Assembly (NCBI GenBank): GCA_003564185.1
Contig: PXFS01000029.1
Coordinates: 1-46,355 of the forward strand
Source: Flavobacteriaceae bacterium
GTDB lineage: Bacteria; Bacteroidota; Bacteroidia; Flavobacteriales; Flavobacteriaceae
Direction: 5' to 3'
Length of the DNA stretch: 46,355 nucleotides
Shown in pieces: positions 1 to 9,295 of this stretch; the first letter of the stretch is position 1; the number at the start of each line of letters is the position of its first letter. The notes under the pieces are model-generated. The model was given only the letters and a program-made list of their open reading frames with translations. It did not search any database and was not told the origin of the DNA. Both the position numbers and the translations under genes were made by a program.

Positions 1-1598
1 ATGACGATGAGTTTAGTATAGGCGAAGTAGTAGCTCCAACGAATATTCAAATTGATGCAGAGATAGAAGGGGCAAGCGAGGATTTTCCGTTTGGTGACGG
101 TTCTGGTTTTGTTGACTTTACGGTAACTGCAGATAATGCTATTAATTTTAGCTTTGATTTTGGAGATGGAGCTACGCAAAGACAGTCCTCTGGTCAACAT
201 AGACATAGGTATACTAGAAACGGTGTAAATGATTATTTAGTTACTGTAACCGCTAGTGGTACTGGTGGAGCAAAAAGTGTTTCAACTATTGAAATATCTG
301 TTGAAAGTCAATTTGATGACCCTGAAACTTTTGAATTTTTAACAGGAGGAGAAGGTCAATCAAAAACTTGGTCAATTGCAAGGAATGAACCAGGACACTT
401 AGGGGTAGGACCTTTAGATAGCTTTAGTCCAGACTTTTTTGCTGCTGCACCAAATCAACTGGCACAATGCTTATATGATGATGAAATTACATTAAGTGCT
501 GGACCAAATAACACCATTTCTTTTGAACATGATAATGTAGATCCAGATGGTGTAGGTGTTACTTTCTTCAATGGTGAATTTAATACTATTGGAGGTGGCG
601 GTGGTCCAGATGACCAATGTCTACCTTTTGATGTATCTGGTCAGAAAAATGTATCTTTAGCTCCTGCTGGATTTGGAACTCCTGAAGATGTGACTACTGG
701 AACCGAATTTACTATTGGTGATGATGGATTCATGGCATATTACATCAACACAAGTACTTACGAGATTCTTGAAATTACCGATGACTTTTTATATGTAAGA
801 GCACTATCAGGTTCAGCTAGTAATCAATTAGCATGGTACCTTAAATTTACTACTGATGCTGAAGGAGAGCAAGACAATACCTTAGAAACACAATTTGAAG
901 ATTTGGTATGGTCTGATGAATTTGATGTAGATGGAATGCCAGATTCAAGCATTTGGAATTTTGAAATAGGTAATGGAGCAGATCAAGGTATTCCAGGATG
1001 GGGTAACCAAGAGCTTCAATATTACACAGATGAAAATGCTATTGTTGATGATGGTAAATTAGTAATTAATCTTGTTGCAGAGCCAACTTTTGGTTTCGAT
1101 TATTCTTCTGCTAGATTAAATACATTAAACAATTTCGGTTTCCAATACGGTAGAATTGAGGTGAGAGCTAAACTACCAGAAGGAGGAGGTACTTGGCCAG
1201 CAATTTGGATGATGGGAACCAACTTCCCGGATATTGGATGGCCAGAATGTGGTGAAATTGATATCATGGAACATAGTGGTAATGCACAAGATGAAATTCA
1301 TGGTACGGTACATTTTCCCGGTAATTTTGGAGGAAACGCTATAGGACAAACCACAGTTCAAGAGGACGTTTCAAACGAATTTAATAACTATACCGTTGAG
1401 TGGGATGAAAATCAAATTCAGTGGGCAATAAATGATCAGGTTTTCTTTACTTTCCAAAATAACGGAGACCTTCCCTTTAACAATGACTTCTTTATATTAC
1501 TTAATGTAGCCATGGGAGGTACATTTGTTGGCAATACTGTAGACCCTAACTTTGAAGAAAGTGCAATGGAAATTGAATACGTAAGAGTATTTCAATAA
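1..1598 (+). CDS. GH16 beta-1,3-glucanase (laminarinase) with PKD domain, 5' truncated by window edge
   Basis: The reading frame is open from base 3 to the stop at 1598, so the gene starts left of the window. In order I see a PKD-like domain (about nt 40-310, with FDFGDGA), a middle module (about nt 320-890, with KTWSIARNEPGHLGVGP) of the kind found in Bacteroidetes surface glycan-binding proteins, and a GH16 catalytic domain from about nt 900. The GH16 signature GEIDIMEHSG gives the nucleophile Glu at nt 1254, the helper Asp at 1260 and the acid/base Glu at 1269. The Met between Asp and the second Glu fits the beta-bulge laminarinase type. The protein ends right after the GH16 fold with no T9SS tail, so it is probably an outer-membrane lipoprotein whose signal lies outside the window. 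Likely role: endo-cleavage of beta-1,3-glucan at the cell surface. A GTG at 690 is internal and is not the start. Confidence 0.9.
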   Translation, partial: DDEFSIGEVVAPTNIQIDAEIEGASEDFPFGDGSGFVDFTVTADNAINFSFDFGDGATQRQSSGQHRHRYTRNGVNDYLVTVTASGTGGAKSVSTIEISVESQFDDPETFEFLTGGEGQSKTWSIARNEPGHLGVGPLDSFSPDFFAAAPNQLAQCLYDDEITLSAGPNNTISFEHDNVDPDGVGVTFFNGEFNTIGGGGGPDDQCLPFDVSGQKNVSLAPAGFGTPEDVTTGTEFTIGDDGFMAYYINTSTYEILEITDDFLYVRALSGSASNQLAWYLKFTTDAEGEQDNTLETQFEDLVWSDEFDVDGMPDSSIWNFEIGNGADQGIPGWGNQELQYYTDENAIVDDGKLVINLVAEPTFGFDYSSARLNTLNNFGFQYGRIEVRAKLPEGGGTWPAIWMMGTNFPDIGWPECGEIDIMEHSGNAQDEIHGTVHFPGNFGGNAIGQTTVQEDVSNEFNNYTVEWDENQIQWAINDQVFFTFQNNGDLPFNNDFFILLNVAMGGTFVGNTVDPNFEESAMEIEYVRVFQ

Positions 1599-1609
1599 TA
1601 ATTAGCCTT

Positions 1610-1653
1610 ACTTACGTACCGGTAGATAACTGCTATCGGTGCGTAAGTTTTTT
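1610..1653 (+). terminator. Rho-independent terminator after GH16 gene
   Basis: A 16-bp stem (1610-1625 with 1633-1648) containing two G-U pairs, a 7-base loop and a run of six T (1648-1653) lies 12 bases after the GH16 stop. It separates the GH16 transcript from the operon that starts at 1729. Confidence 0.85.
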
Positions 1654-1728
1654 AAGTGAACCCTTAATTTGAGTATTAGTTCTTCTTCAAATTAATTCAA
1701 GCTTTTTTACATACCAAATTTTAATAAG

Positions 1729-3039
1729 ATGAATCAAGTTAACTTTCTACTTTTATTGATTGTTACATTGCTTTTTAGTTGTAACAATATGGAAGAGCAA
1801 TACAGCGTTGATATCCATAAGTCTGATGAGGGTTTTCAACTTCAAGTAAATGGAGAGGATTTTTTTGTTAATGGTATGAATTGGGATTACTTCCCCATAG
1901 GCACAAATTATGACTATTCACTTTGGAACCAATCTGAAGAAATAATTCAAAAGGCTCTAGACTACGAAATGCAGCTATTAGAAGACATGGGAGTAAATGC
2001 CATTAGAATTTACACAGGCATCCCACCTAAATGGATCAGTTATATTTATGAAAATTATGGAATCCACACCATGATTAATCATTCTTTTGGTAGATACGGT
2101 CTACAAATCAATGATGAATGGGTTGCTGAAACAGATTATGCAGACCCTAAAACACAAGAAATTTTGTTGGCAGAAATTGCAGAGATGGCCAACACCTACA
2201 ACAATACACCAGGTTTATTAATATATCTTATAGGAAATGAAAATAATTACGGCCTTTTTTGGCAAGGAGCAGAAACTGAAGATATACCTGATGAAGAAAC
2301 ACAAATTGAACAAGTTGGCGAATACCAAGCAAGACCAATGTATCAATTAATGAACCAAGCTAGCCAAAAAATTAAAGAAATTGACCCAAATATACCTACT
2401 GCTATTTGCAACGGTGATTTAATGTATATAGAGATTATTCAAGAAGAATGTCAAGAGGTAGATATATTTGGAACTAATATTTACCGCGGCAAATCTTTTG
2501 GCGACGCTTATAAAACGGTTAAACAGAAATATGATAAACCAGTTTTGTTTACAGAGTTTGGTGCTGATGCATACAATGCTATTTTAGAAGAAGAAGACGA
2601 GATAAGTCAAGCTTATTTCTTAATTCATAATTGGAAAGAGATTTATGCCAACGCTGCGGGACTAGAAAAAACAGGAAATTCAATTGGAGGCTTTACTTTC
2701 CAATTTAGCGATGGATGGTGGAAACACGGTCAAACCTATAATTTGGATGTGCAAGACACTACCGCATCATGGGTGAATGGGGGTTATTATCTTGACTACC
2801 AGCCTGGAGAAAACAACATGAACGAAGAATGGTTTGGCATATGTGCCAAGCAAAAACCTAATGACCAAGGTTTATATGAATTACAACCAAGGTTAGCATA
2901 TAAGAAATTGCAAAAGATGCACCAGATTAATCCATATCATAAGGATTGGGATTTAGAAGCTATTGAAGAGTTAAGTAATTCACTTTTGCAAAATATTCAT
3001 CCCGAAATAGAAGAAATAAAATTGAAAATAAAAAAATAA
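1729..3039 (+). CDS. Clan GH-A glycoside hydrolase lipoprotein (GH2 catalytic-domain-like)
   Basis: A 436-residue protein with a lipoprotein signal ending LLFSC (Cys18), so it is exported and lipid-anchored. The body is a TIM barrel related to the C-terminal catalytic domain of GH2, without the GH2 sugar-binding and immunoglobulin-like domains. The likely acid/base is Glu171 in IGNENNYG and the likely nucleophile Glu276 in LFTEFGADA. A short segment before the barrel (VNGEDFFVNGMNWDYFP) resembles the entry strand of GH2 and GH5 barrels. It is the first gene of the glucan operon and lies 4 bases before the phosphorylase gene. Its place in a laminarin-type locus suggests a beta-glucanase or beta-glucosidase. 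GH158 or another clan GH-A family is possible; I cannot fix the family or bond specificity by eye. Confidence 0.75.
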   Translation: MNQVNFLLLLIVTLLFSCNNMEEQYSVDIHKSDEGFQLQVNGEDFFVNGMNWDYFPIGTNYDYSLWNQSEEIIQKALDYEMQLLEDMGVNAIRIYTGIPPKWISYIYENYGIHTMINHSFGRYGLQINDEWVAETDYADPKTQEILLAEIAEMANTYNNTPGLLIYLIGNENNYGLFWQGAETEDIPDEETQIEQVGEYQARPMYQLMNQASQKIKEIDPNIPTAICNGDLMYIEIIQEECQEVDIFGTNIYRGKSFGDAYKTVKQKYDKPVLFTEFGADAYNAILEEEDEISQAYFLIHNWKEIYANAAGLEKTGNSIGGFTFQFSDGWWKHGQTYNLDVQDTTASWVNGGYYLDYQPGENNMNEEWFGICAKQKPNDQGLYELQPRLAYKKLQKMHQINPYHKDWDLEAIEELSNSLLQNIHPEIEEIKLKIKK

Positions 3040-3043
3040 AACT

Positions 3044-6000
3044 ATGACCCAGATGGAGGTTGATAAAAACAAATCTAATACGAGTGACTTAGAAAAAGTG
3101 ACGATTAATGGAGAGAAATTTTTGAAAATTACTCATTCCAACAATTTACGACCATTTTTTATGAGTATTGTGAGCAATTCTAACCATTGGATGTTTCTTT
3201 CAAGCAATGGTGGTGTAACAGCAGGCAGAAGAAACTCAGAATCGGCTTTATTTCCTTACTACACTGACGATAAAATCACAGAATCTTACCTCACTACAGG
3301 AAGTAAAACAATAATCAAAGTAAATACTGAATCAGAACGTATTTATTGGGAGCCTTTCACCAACAAATCCCTAGAAAAATTTAATGTAAGTAGACATCTT
3401 TACAAAAACATTTATGGTAATAAAGTGCTTTTCGAAGAGATTAATCATGATCTTCAAATTAGCTTTAAGTACCAATTGGCAACCAGTGATTTATTTGGAT
3501 TTGTAAAAGAATCAAGTATTCAAAACCTAGGCGTTTTAAGTGCTGATATTGAAGTTATTGATGGTTTTCAAAACATTTTGCCAGCAGGGGTAGAAAGTGA
3601 TCTTCAAAGACAAAGCAGTAATTTAGTAGACGCTTACAAACGCAATGAACTTGAATCCAAAACAGGTCTTGGTATATTTGCACTTAGTGCTGTTCCTGTT
3701 GATAAAGCAGAACCAAGTGAAGCCCTTCTTGCCAATGTAGCTTGGTCGCTCAGCGTTAAAAACCCTACTTACTTACTTTCCTCTTTACAATTAGCCAATT
3801 TTAGAAGAGGAGAATCTATACAACAGGAAGATGATGTTAAGGCAGAAAAAGGAGCCTACTTAATTCATCAATCCATGGATTTACCCGCTAATGAATACTC
3901 TTCTTGGAAAATTATTGCAGATGTAGATTATAATCATGCTCGTTTGATTGAATTACAGTCTAAAATTCAGAAAAACGATTTAGACCAAGTGATAAAAGAA
4001 GATATTGAATTGGGTACAACACGCTTAAAGCAATTAGTTGCTGGAGCAGATGGTATACAGCATTCAAATGATGATTTGCGAGATATTCGTCATTTTTCTA
4101 ATTCGCTTTTCAACATTATGCGAGGTGGAATTTTTGATGATAATTACAGCATAGATAAAGTAGATTTTACCAACTATCTTCAAAAAGCAAATAATGCACT
4201 TTATCAAGAGCTAAGTTCTTCGCTTAATAAACTTTCAAGAACTTTTTCTCATCAAACATTAATGGAACTTAGCAAAACCATAAATCATCCTGATTTTACC
4301 CGCTTATCCATTGAGTATTTGCCTTTAAAATTTAGCCGAAGACATGGTGATCCTAGTCGCCCGTGGAATCAATTTTCAATCAACACAAGAGATGAAGATG
4401 GTAAAAAGGTCTTAGATTATGAAGGAAACTGGAGAGACATTTTCCAAAATTGGGAAAGCTTAGCCCATTCATATCCCAACTTTATTGAGGGGATGATTTT
4501 CAAGTTTTTAAACGCCACTACATTTGATGGTTACAACCCTTACCGAGTAACTAAAGATGGTTTTGATTGGGAAATTATTGAACCTGATGATCCCTGGTCG
4601 TATATCGGCTATTGGGGAGACCACCAAATCATCTATTTGCTTAAATTTTTAGAATTTTATGAGGCTGCCAAGCCAGGGGCTATGCAATCTTGGTTTAATA
4701 AAAACGTATTTGTATATGCCAATGTTCCCTACCTTATTAAACCTTATGCAGAGATTCTTAAGGACCCAAAAGATACTATAGTTTTTGATCATGATTCAGA
4801 TGCAAAGATTAGGGCTAATAGAGATAAAATTGGTGCAGATGGGGCATTATTAAGAGGCCTTAAAAATGATGTGATCCAAGTAAATTTCATAGAAAAAATT
4901 CTGGCTACCACCTTGGCTAAATTGTCCAATTTTATCCCAGAAGCAGGTATTTGGATGAATACACAGCGTCCAGAATGGAATGACGCCAACAATGCTTTAG
5001 TTGGGAATGGAGTCTCTATGGTTACCTTAGCTTACCTAAGAAGATTCTTAGGCTTTTTTAAAGAAGTTTTCCATCCGCTTCCAGCCAATGAAAAGTATTC
5101 CATTTCAGCTGAATTAGGGACTACGTTTTACCAAATGAAAGCTACCTTTAGTCAGTACAAAGAACTACTTCATAATTCTTTTAACGACCAACAAAGAAAA
5201 CAGATTTTAGATGAACTAGGGGTTTCAGCAAGTGATTTTAGAACAAAGATATATCATTCAGGTTTTTCAGGAGAGTCAGTTCAAATTTCAGTAAGTGAAA
5301 TTAAGGATTTTATTACTACTACTTTGGCTTACCTTGACCATAGTATCATTGCCAATGAACGCCAAGATGCACTTTATCATGCCTATAATTTAGTTACTAT
5401 TTCAGAAGAAAAGGTGGAGATAAGCCGTTTAGATGAAATGCTGGAAGGTCAAGTTGCTATTCTTAGTTCAGGAACTTTAAATGGTGAACAATCCTTAAAC
5501 TTACTCAATGCACTTAAGTCTAGCGCGCTTTTTAGGCCTGATCAATACTCTTATTTATTATATCCAAATAAAGAATTAAAAGGCTTTTTAGATAGAAATC
5601 AAGTGCCTGAAAAGTTGGTGAAATCCTCTAAATTATTATCAGAAATGATTCAAAAAGAGGTGACTAGCATTATAGAAAAAGACATTGATGGGAATTACCA
5701 TTTTAATGCTAAATTTAACAATGCAAAAAAGCTTCAAAGCGCCTTAGAAAATCTGCCAACTCAATACCATAACTTGGTCAAAGAGGAAAAACAACTTATT
5801 TTAGCTATTTACGAACAAGTATTTAACCATAAATCGTTTACAGGAAGGTCAGGTACATTTTACGGCTATGAAGGTTTAGGTTCAATTTATTGGCATATGG
5901 TCTCTAAACTCCAGCTAGCGGTTCAAGAGACAAGCATAAAGGCTATTGAGGATAATGCTTCAGCAGAATTAATAGGGAAGTTATTAGAGCATTATTATGA

Positions 6001-6490
6001 AATTAATGCGGGAATTGGAGTTCATAAATCTCCTAAGTTGTATGGTGCATTCCCAACCGATCCGTATTCGCATACACCTTATGGAAAAGGAGCTCAACAG
6101 CCAGGAATGACAGGGCAGGTTAAGGAGGATGTTTTATCTAGATTTGGAGAACTAGGATTACAAGTCAAAAATGGGAAATTAATATTCTCTCCAGATTTAC
6201 TAAGAAAAGAAGAATTCTTGAAAGAAGAAGCTACCACAACTTATTTTGATTTAAGTAATCAAAGCCATGAATTAAAGTTAGCACCTAATTCACTCTTCTT
6301 TACTTATTGTCAAGTTCCAGTAGTTTATTATATGTCAAACAAAAATAAAATTTTGCTGACGTGGAATTCAGGAAAGAAAGAAGAAATTGAAGGCAATGAG
6401 CTATCAGAAAAAATAACTGACAGTTTATTTGGTAGAAAAGCTGAAATAAAGCTAATTCAAGTTCATTTAGCCAGTGAAATATTAAAATAA
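3044..6490 (+). CDS. Beta-1,3-oligoglucan phosphorylase, GH149-like
   Basis: A 1148-residue protein with no signal peptide or membrane segment, hence cytoplasmic. The length fits GH149 (or GH161) rather than the roughly 800-residue GH94 enzymes. Conserved stretches include SRRHGDPSRPWNQFSIN near residue 435, WRDIFQNWE near 463 and RPEWNDANNALVG near 642; Asp647 in EWND matches the catalytic Asp of the GH94 DWND motif. Family members split beta-1,3-gluco-oligosaccharides with phosphate to release alpha-glucose-1-phosphate, saving one ATP per glucose. It is packed between two exported glycosidases in the operon, 4 bases after one and overlapping the next by one base (TAATG). A second Met codon at 3053 is an alternative start. 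GH161 or a divergent GH94 are the main alternatives. Confidence 0.75.
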   Translation: MTQMEVDKNKSNTSDLEKVTINGEKFLKITHSNNLRPFFMSIVSNSNHWMFLSSNGGVTAGRRNSESALFPYYTDDKITESYLTTGSKTIIKVNTESERIYWEPFTNKSLEKFNVSRHLYKNIYGNKVLFEEINHDLQISFKYQLATSDLFGFVKESSIQNLGVLSADIEVIDGFQNILPAGVESDLQRQSSNLVDAYKRNELESKTGLGIFALSAVPVDKAEPSEALLANVAWSLSVKNPTYLLSSLQLANFRRGESIQQEDDVKAEKGAYLIHQSMDLPANEYSSWKIIADVDYNHARLIELQSKIQKNDLDQVIKEDIELGTTRLKQLVAGADGIQHSNDDLRDIRHFSNSLFNIMRGGIFDDNYSIDKVDFTNYLQKANNALYQELSSSLNKLSRTFSHQTLMELSKTINHPDFTRLSIEYLPLKFSRRHGDPSRPWNQFSINTRDEDGKKVLDYEGNWRDIFQNWESLAHSYPNFIEGMIFKFLNATTFDGYNPYRVTKDGFDWEIIEPDDPWSYIGYWGDHQIIYLLKFLEFYEAAKPGAMQSWFNKNVFVYANVPYLIKPYAEILKDPKDTIVFDHDSDAKIRANRDKIGADGALLRGLKNDVIQVNFIEKILATTLAKLSNFIPEAGIWMNTQRPEWNDANNALVGNGVSMVTLAYLRRFLGFFKEVFHPLPANEKYSISAELGTTFYQMKATFSQYKELLHNSFNDQQRKQILDELGVSASDFRTKIYHSGFSGESVQISVSEIKDFITTTLAYLDHSIIANERQDALYHAYNLVTISEEKVEISRLDEMLEGQVAILSSGTLNGEQSLNLLNALKSSALFRPDQYSYLLYPNKELKGFLDRNQVPEKLVKSSKLLSEMIQKEVTSIIEKDIDGNYHFNAKFNNAKKLQSALENLPTQYHNLVKEEKQLILAIYEQVFNHKSFTGRSGTFYGYEGLGSIYWHMVSKLQLAVQETSIKAIEDNASAELIGKLLEHYYEINAGIGVHKSPKLYGAFPTDPYSHTPYGKGAQQPGMTGQVKEDVLSRFGELGLQVKNGKLIFSPDLLRKEEFLKEEATTTYFDLSNQSHELKLAPNSLFFTYCQVPVVYYMSNKNKILLTWNSGKKEEIEGNELSEKITDSLFGRKAEIKLIQVHLASEILK

Positions 6491-7773
6491 TGCCTATGAA
6501 ACCAACTGCTTACATCGTATTAATTATAGGAATTGTGTTCATGATTTCCTGTGAGCAGAAGGATCAAAAATCAGAATCAATGCGTAAAGATTTAAATGCC
6601 GAAGAAATTCTAGGTAATCCTGATTACTTAGCTATTTCGTATGGAGGCTATAGAAGAGAAACAAGGGATATACAACCAACTGTTGATGAGTTGAAAGAGG
6701 ATTTAAAAATTCTCTATGCAATGAAGATTAGAATTTTGAGAACATACAACGTACGTTTACCACACGCTTCTAACGTGTTGAAGGCGATTAAAGAATTAAA
6801 GGATGAAAATCCGGAATTTGAAATGTATGTGATGCTTGGGGCTTGGATAGATTGTAAAAATGCTTGGACAGACCTTCCTTTAAATCATTATGAGGAAAGT
6901 GTTTACAACGAAGCTGAAATTGAACGTGCAGTTGAATTAGCACAACTTTACCCTGACATTGTTAAAGTAATTGCGGTTGGTAATGAGGCAATGGTAAAAT
7001 GGGCAACAGCTTATTTTGTTCAGCCTAATATAATTTTAAAATGGGTAAATCACTTACAGCATCTAAAACAAAACGGTGATTTAGATGAAAATCTTTGGGT
7101 AACCTCTTCAGATAATTTTGCTTCATGGGGTGGCGGTGGTGCGGAATACCACGTACCTGAGTTAAATGAATTAATTGAGGCCGTAGATTTTTTGTCAATC
7201 CATACCTATCCCATGCATGATACACATTACAACCCTGTATTTTGGGGGGTATCTCCAAAAGAAACAGACCTGAGTAATGTTCAAAAAATGGATCAAATTA
7301 TGAAGCGTTCTCTAAATTATGCAGTATCTCAATACGATAGTGTGATGAACTATATGAAGTCTCTGAAAATTGACAAACCTGTTCACATTGGAGAAACGGG
7401 TTGGGCAAGTATTTCTTCAGGATATTATGGACTTAATGGGTCTAAAGCTACTGATGAATATAAACAAGCACTGTATTACAGAAAGATGAGAGAATGGACA
7501 AATGAAAATAATATTGCTTGTTTTTATTTTGAAGCTTTTGATGAACCTTGGAAAGATGCGCAAAATCCTAGAGGGTCAGAAAATTTCTTTGGACTATTTA
7601 CGGTAGATGGTCAAGCTAAATATGCCCTTTGGGATTTAGTAGATCAAGGATTATTTGAAGGATTAGAAAGAGGTGGAAAACCTATTACAAAAACCTACAG
7701 AGGGAACGTTAAAAACCTTTTATTGGATGTTGTAATGCCACCAGAATTAAGAGAAGTTGTCGTAAATCATTAA
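6490..7773 (+). CDS. GH17 beta-1,3-glucanase lipoprotein
   Basis: A 427-residue enzyme. The lipoprotein signal ends FMISC, so it is exported and lipid-anchored. The GH17 barrel shows its acid/base Glu166 in AVGNEAMVKW and nucleophile Glu302 in IGETGWAS. GH17 enzymes are retaining beta-1,3-glucan hydrolases; in flavobacterial laminarin loci exported members act on laminarin or its oligosaccharides. The start at 6490 shares one base with the stop of the phosphorylase gene (TAATG), which favours translational coupling; an ATG two codons later (6496) would give the same signal peptide. This GH17 is clearly divergent from the two GH17 units downstream: its barrel is longer and it lacks their FYFSSFDESWK motif (it has FYFEAFDEPWK). 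Confidence 0.9.
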   Translation: MPMKPTAYIVLIIGIVFMISCEQKDQKSESMRKDLNAEEILGNPDYLAISYGGYRRETRDIQPTVDELKEDLKILYAMKIRILRTYNVRLPHASNVLKAIKELKDENPEFEMYVMLGAWIDCKNAWTDLPLNHYEESVYNEAEIERAVELAQLYPDIVKVIAVGNEAMVKWATAYFVQPNIILKWVNHLQHLKQNGDLDENLWVTSSDNFASWGGGGAEYHVPELNELIEAVDFLSIHTYPMHDTHYNPVFWGVSPKETDLSNVQKMDQIMKRSLNYAVSQYDSVMNYMKSLKIDKPVHIGETGWASISSGYYGLNGSKATDEYKQALYYRKMREWTNENNIACFYFEAFDEPWKDAQNPRGSENFFGLFTVDGQAKYALWDLVDQGLFEGLERGGKPITKTYRGNVKNLLLDVVMPPELREVVVNH

Positions 7774-7784
7774 AACAGAAAGCA

Positions 7785-9290
7785 ATGAAATTACACTATT
7801 TTTTCTCCCTAAAAATTTTATTACTTATGTTATTCAGCTCTTGTGAAGAAAACAAAGATAAATTACAGCTTGAAGTTTTTGAAACATCAAGGTCTGGTCA
7901 TCAGCTACAAAAGATAGAAAATGTTGATGAGGGTGTTGATAAACCTATTCAAATTCAAATCAATCCAGAAAAAACTTACCAAACTTTAATTGGTTTTGGG
8001 GGCTCATTTACAGAATCTTCAGCCTACTTGTTAAATCAATTAAGTAAAGAAAACAGAAAGAAAATAATTGATGCTTATTTTTCAGATCAAGGAGCTAAGT
8101 ACTCTTTAACTAGAACCCATATGAACTCCTGTGACTTTTCTTTAGGTCAATATAGTTATGCGCCTGTTGAAGGAGACCTAGAATTAGAACACTTTTCTGT
8201 AGAGGAAGATGAGGATGATATTATTCCTATGATTAAGGAGGCTATGAAAGCTTCATCAGAAGGTTTTAAAATACTTTCCTCTCCATGGACAGCTCCACCC
8301 TGGATGAAAGATAATAAGGATTGGGTAGGAGGAAAATTAAAAGAGGAATTTTATCCAACTTGGGCTTTATTTTTTTCTAAATACGTAGATGCGTATGCAA
8401 AACATGGAATTGATATTTGGGGTTTTACAGTAGAAAATGAACCTCATGGAAATGGTAATAATTGGGAAAGTATGCACTACACTCCCCAAGAGATGACTAA
8501 ATTTGTAAATAACCATTTAGGTCCACAGCTGGAAAAAGATGGGAAACAAAATGTTAAAATTTTAGGATACGACCAAAATAGAGAAGGCTTAAGAGAATGG
8601 GTGGATGAAATGTTTGACGAGCGTCATCAACCAAACTACTATGATGGTACCGCTGTCCATTGGTACGAAAGTACGTTTAAGGTGTTTTCTGAGGAATTGC
8701 AATACGCAAGAAAAAAAGCCTCGGAAAAAATATTGCTACAAACTGAAGCTTGTGTTGATGATCAAGTTCCTGTATGGCAGGAAGATGACTGGTATTGGAG
8801 GAAAGAAGCTACCGATTGGGGCTTCACTTGGGCACCTGAAGAACGAAAACACTTACACCCCAAATACCGTCCTGTTTATCGGTATGCTAGAGATATTATT
8901 GGATGCATCAATAATGAAGTTGAAGGGTGGATAGATTGGAATATGGTATTAGATAGACAAGGAGGGCCAAATTGGTTTGAAAATTGGTGTGTGGCTCCAG
9001 TCATTGTAGACCCTGATAAAGATGAGGTATATTTTACGCCATTGTATCATGTCATGGCTCATTTTAGTAAATTTATTCGTCCAGGAGCTAAGCGAATTGA
9101 CTACAAAATTAATGAAGATGCTGATCTTTTAGTTACTGCCGCTACTAATCCTGATGGTAGTCATATAGTAATTGTTTTTAATACTAGCAAAAAGCTTAAA
9201 AATTTTGAATTGCAACTGGGTAATCAATCTTCAGTGGTGAGCATTAGTCCACAAGCATTACAAAGTATTGTTATTCAAAATAAAACTTAA
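7785..9290 (+). CDS. GH30 beta-glucosidase or beta-1,6-glucanase lipoprotein
   Basis: A 501-residue lipoprotein (signal ending LLMLFSSC). GH30 landmarks are present in order: GFGGSFTESSAYLLNQLS, SPWTAPPWMKDN, the acid/base Glu219 in TVENEP and the nucleophile Glu321 in LLQTEACVD, followed by a C-terminal beta-domain. GH30 enzymes of laminarin loci in marine flavobacteria remove beta-1,6-linked glucose side chains, and I infer that role here. It follows the GH17 lipoprotein by 11 bases and precedes the transporter fusion by 5. The subfamily (GH30_1 against GH30_3) cannot be fixed from motifs alone, so exo or endo action is open. Confidence 0.9.
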   Translation: MKLHYFFSLKILLLMLFSSCEENKDKLQLEVFETSRSGHQLQKIENVDEGVDKPIQIQINPEKTYQTLIGFGGSFTESSAYLLNQLSKENRKKIIDAYFSDQGAKYSLTRTHMNSCDFSLGQYSYAPVEGDLELEHFSVEEDEDDIIPMIKEAMKASSEGFKILSSPWTAPPWMKDNKDWVGGKLKEEFYPTWALFFSKYVDAYAKHGIDIWGFTVENEPHGNGNNWESMHYTPQEMTKFVNNHLGPQLEKDGKQNVKILGYDQNREGLREWVDEMFDERHQPNYYDGTAVHWYESTFKVFSEELQYARKKASEKILLQTEACVDDQVPVWQEDDWYWRKEATDWGFTWAPEERKHLHPKYRPVYRYARDIIGCINNEVEGWIDWNMVLDRQGGPNWFENWCVAPVIVDPDKDEVYFTPLYHVMAHFSKFIRPGAKRIDYKINEDADLLVTAATNPDGSHIVIVFNTSKKLKNFELQLGNQSSVVSISPQALQSIVIQNKT

Positions 9291-9295
9291 GGAAT

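Noticed and set aside
690-1598. GH16 gene starting at GTG 690
   Set aside because: The same frame is open to base 3 and codes for a PKD-like domain and a further module, so 690 is internal to a gene cut by the window edge.
1660-1675. -7 element TTAATTTG before the operon at 1729
   Set aside because: It misses one of the fixed bases of TAnnTTTG and has no TTG at the right distance; too weak to list.
1599-1728. LacI-type operator before the glucan operon
   Set aside because: Only imperfect AT-rich palindromes and the terminator stem are present; none has the central CG and conserved half-sites expected.
8605-8934. 109-codon ORF on the plus strand
   Set aside because: It lies wholly inside the GH30 gene in another frame, and its translation has no recognisable domain.
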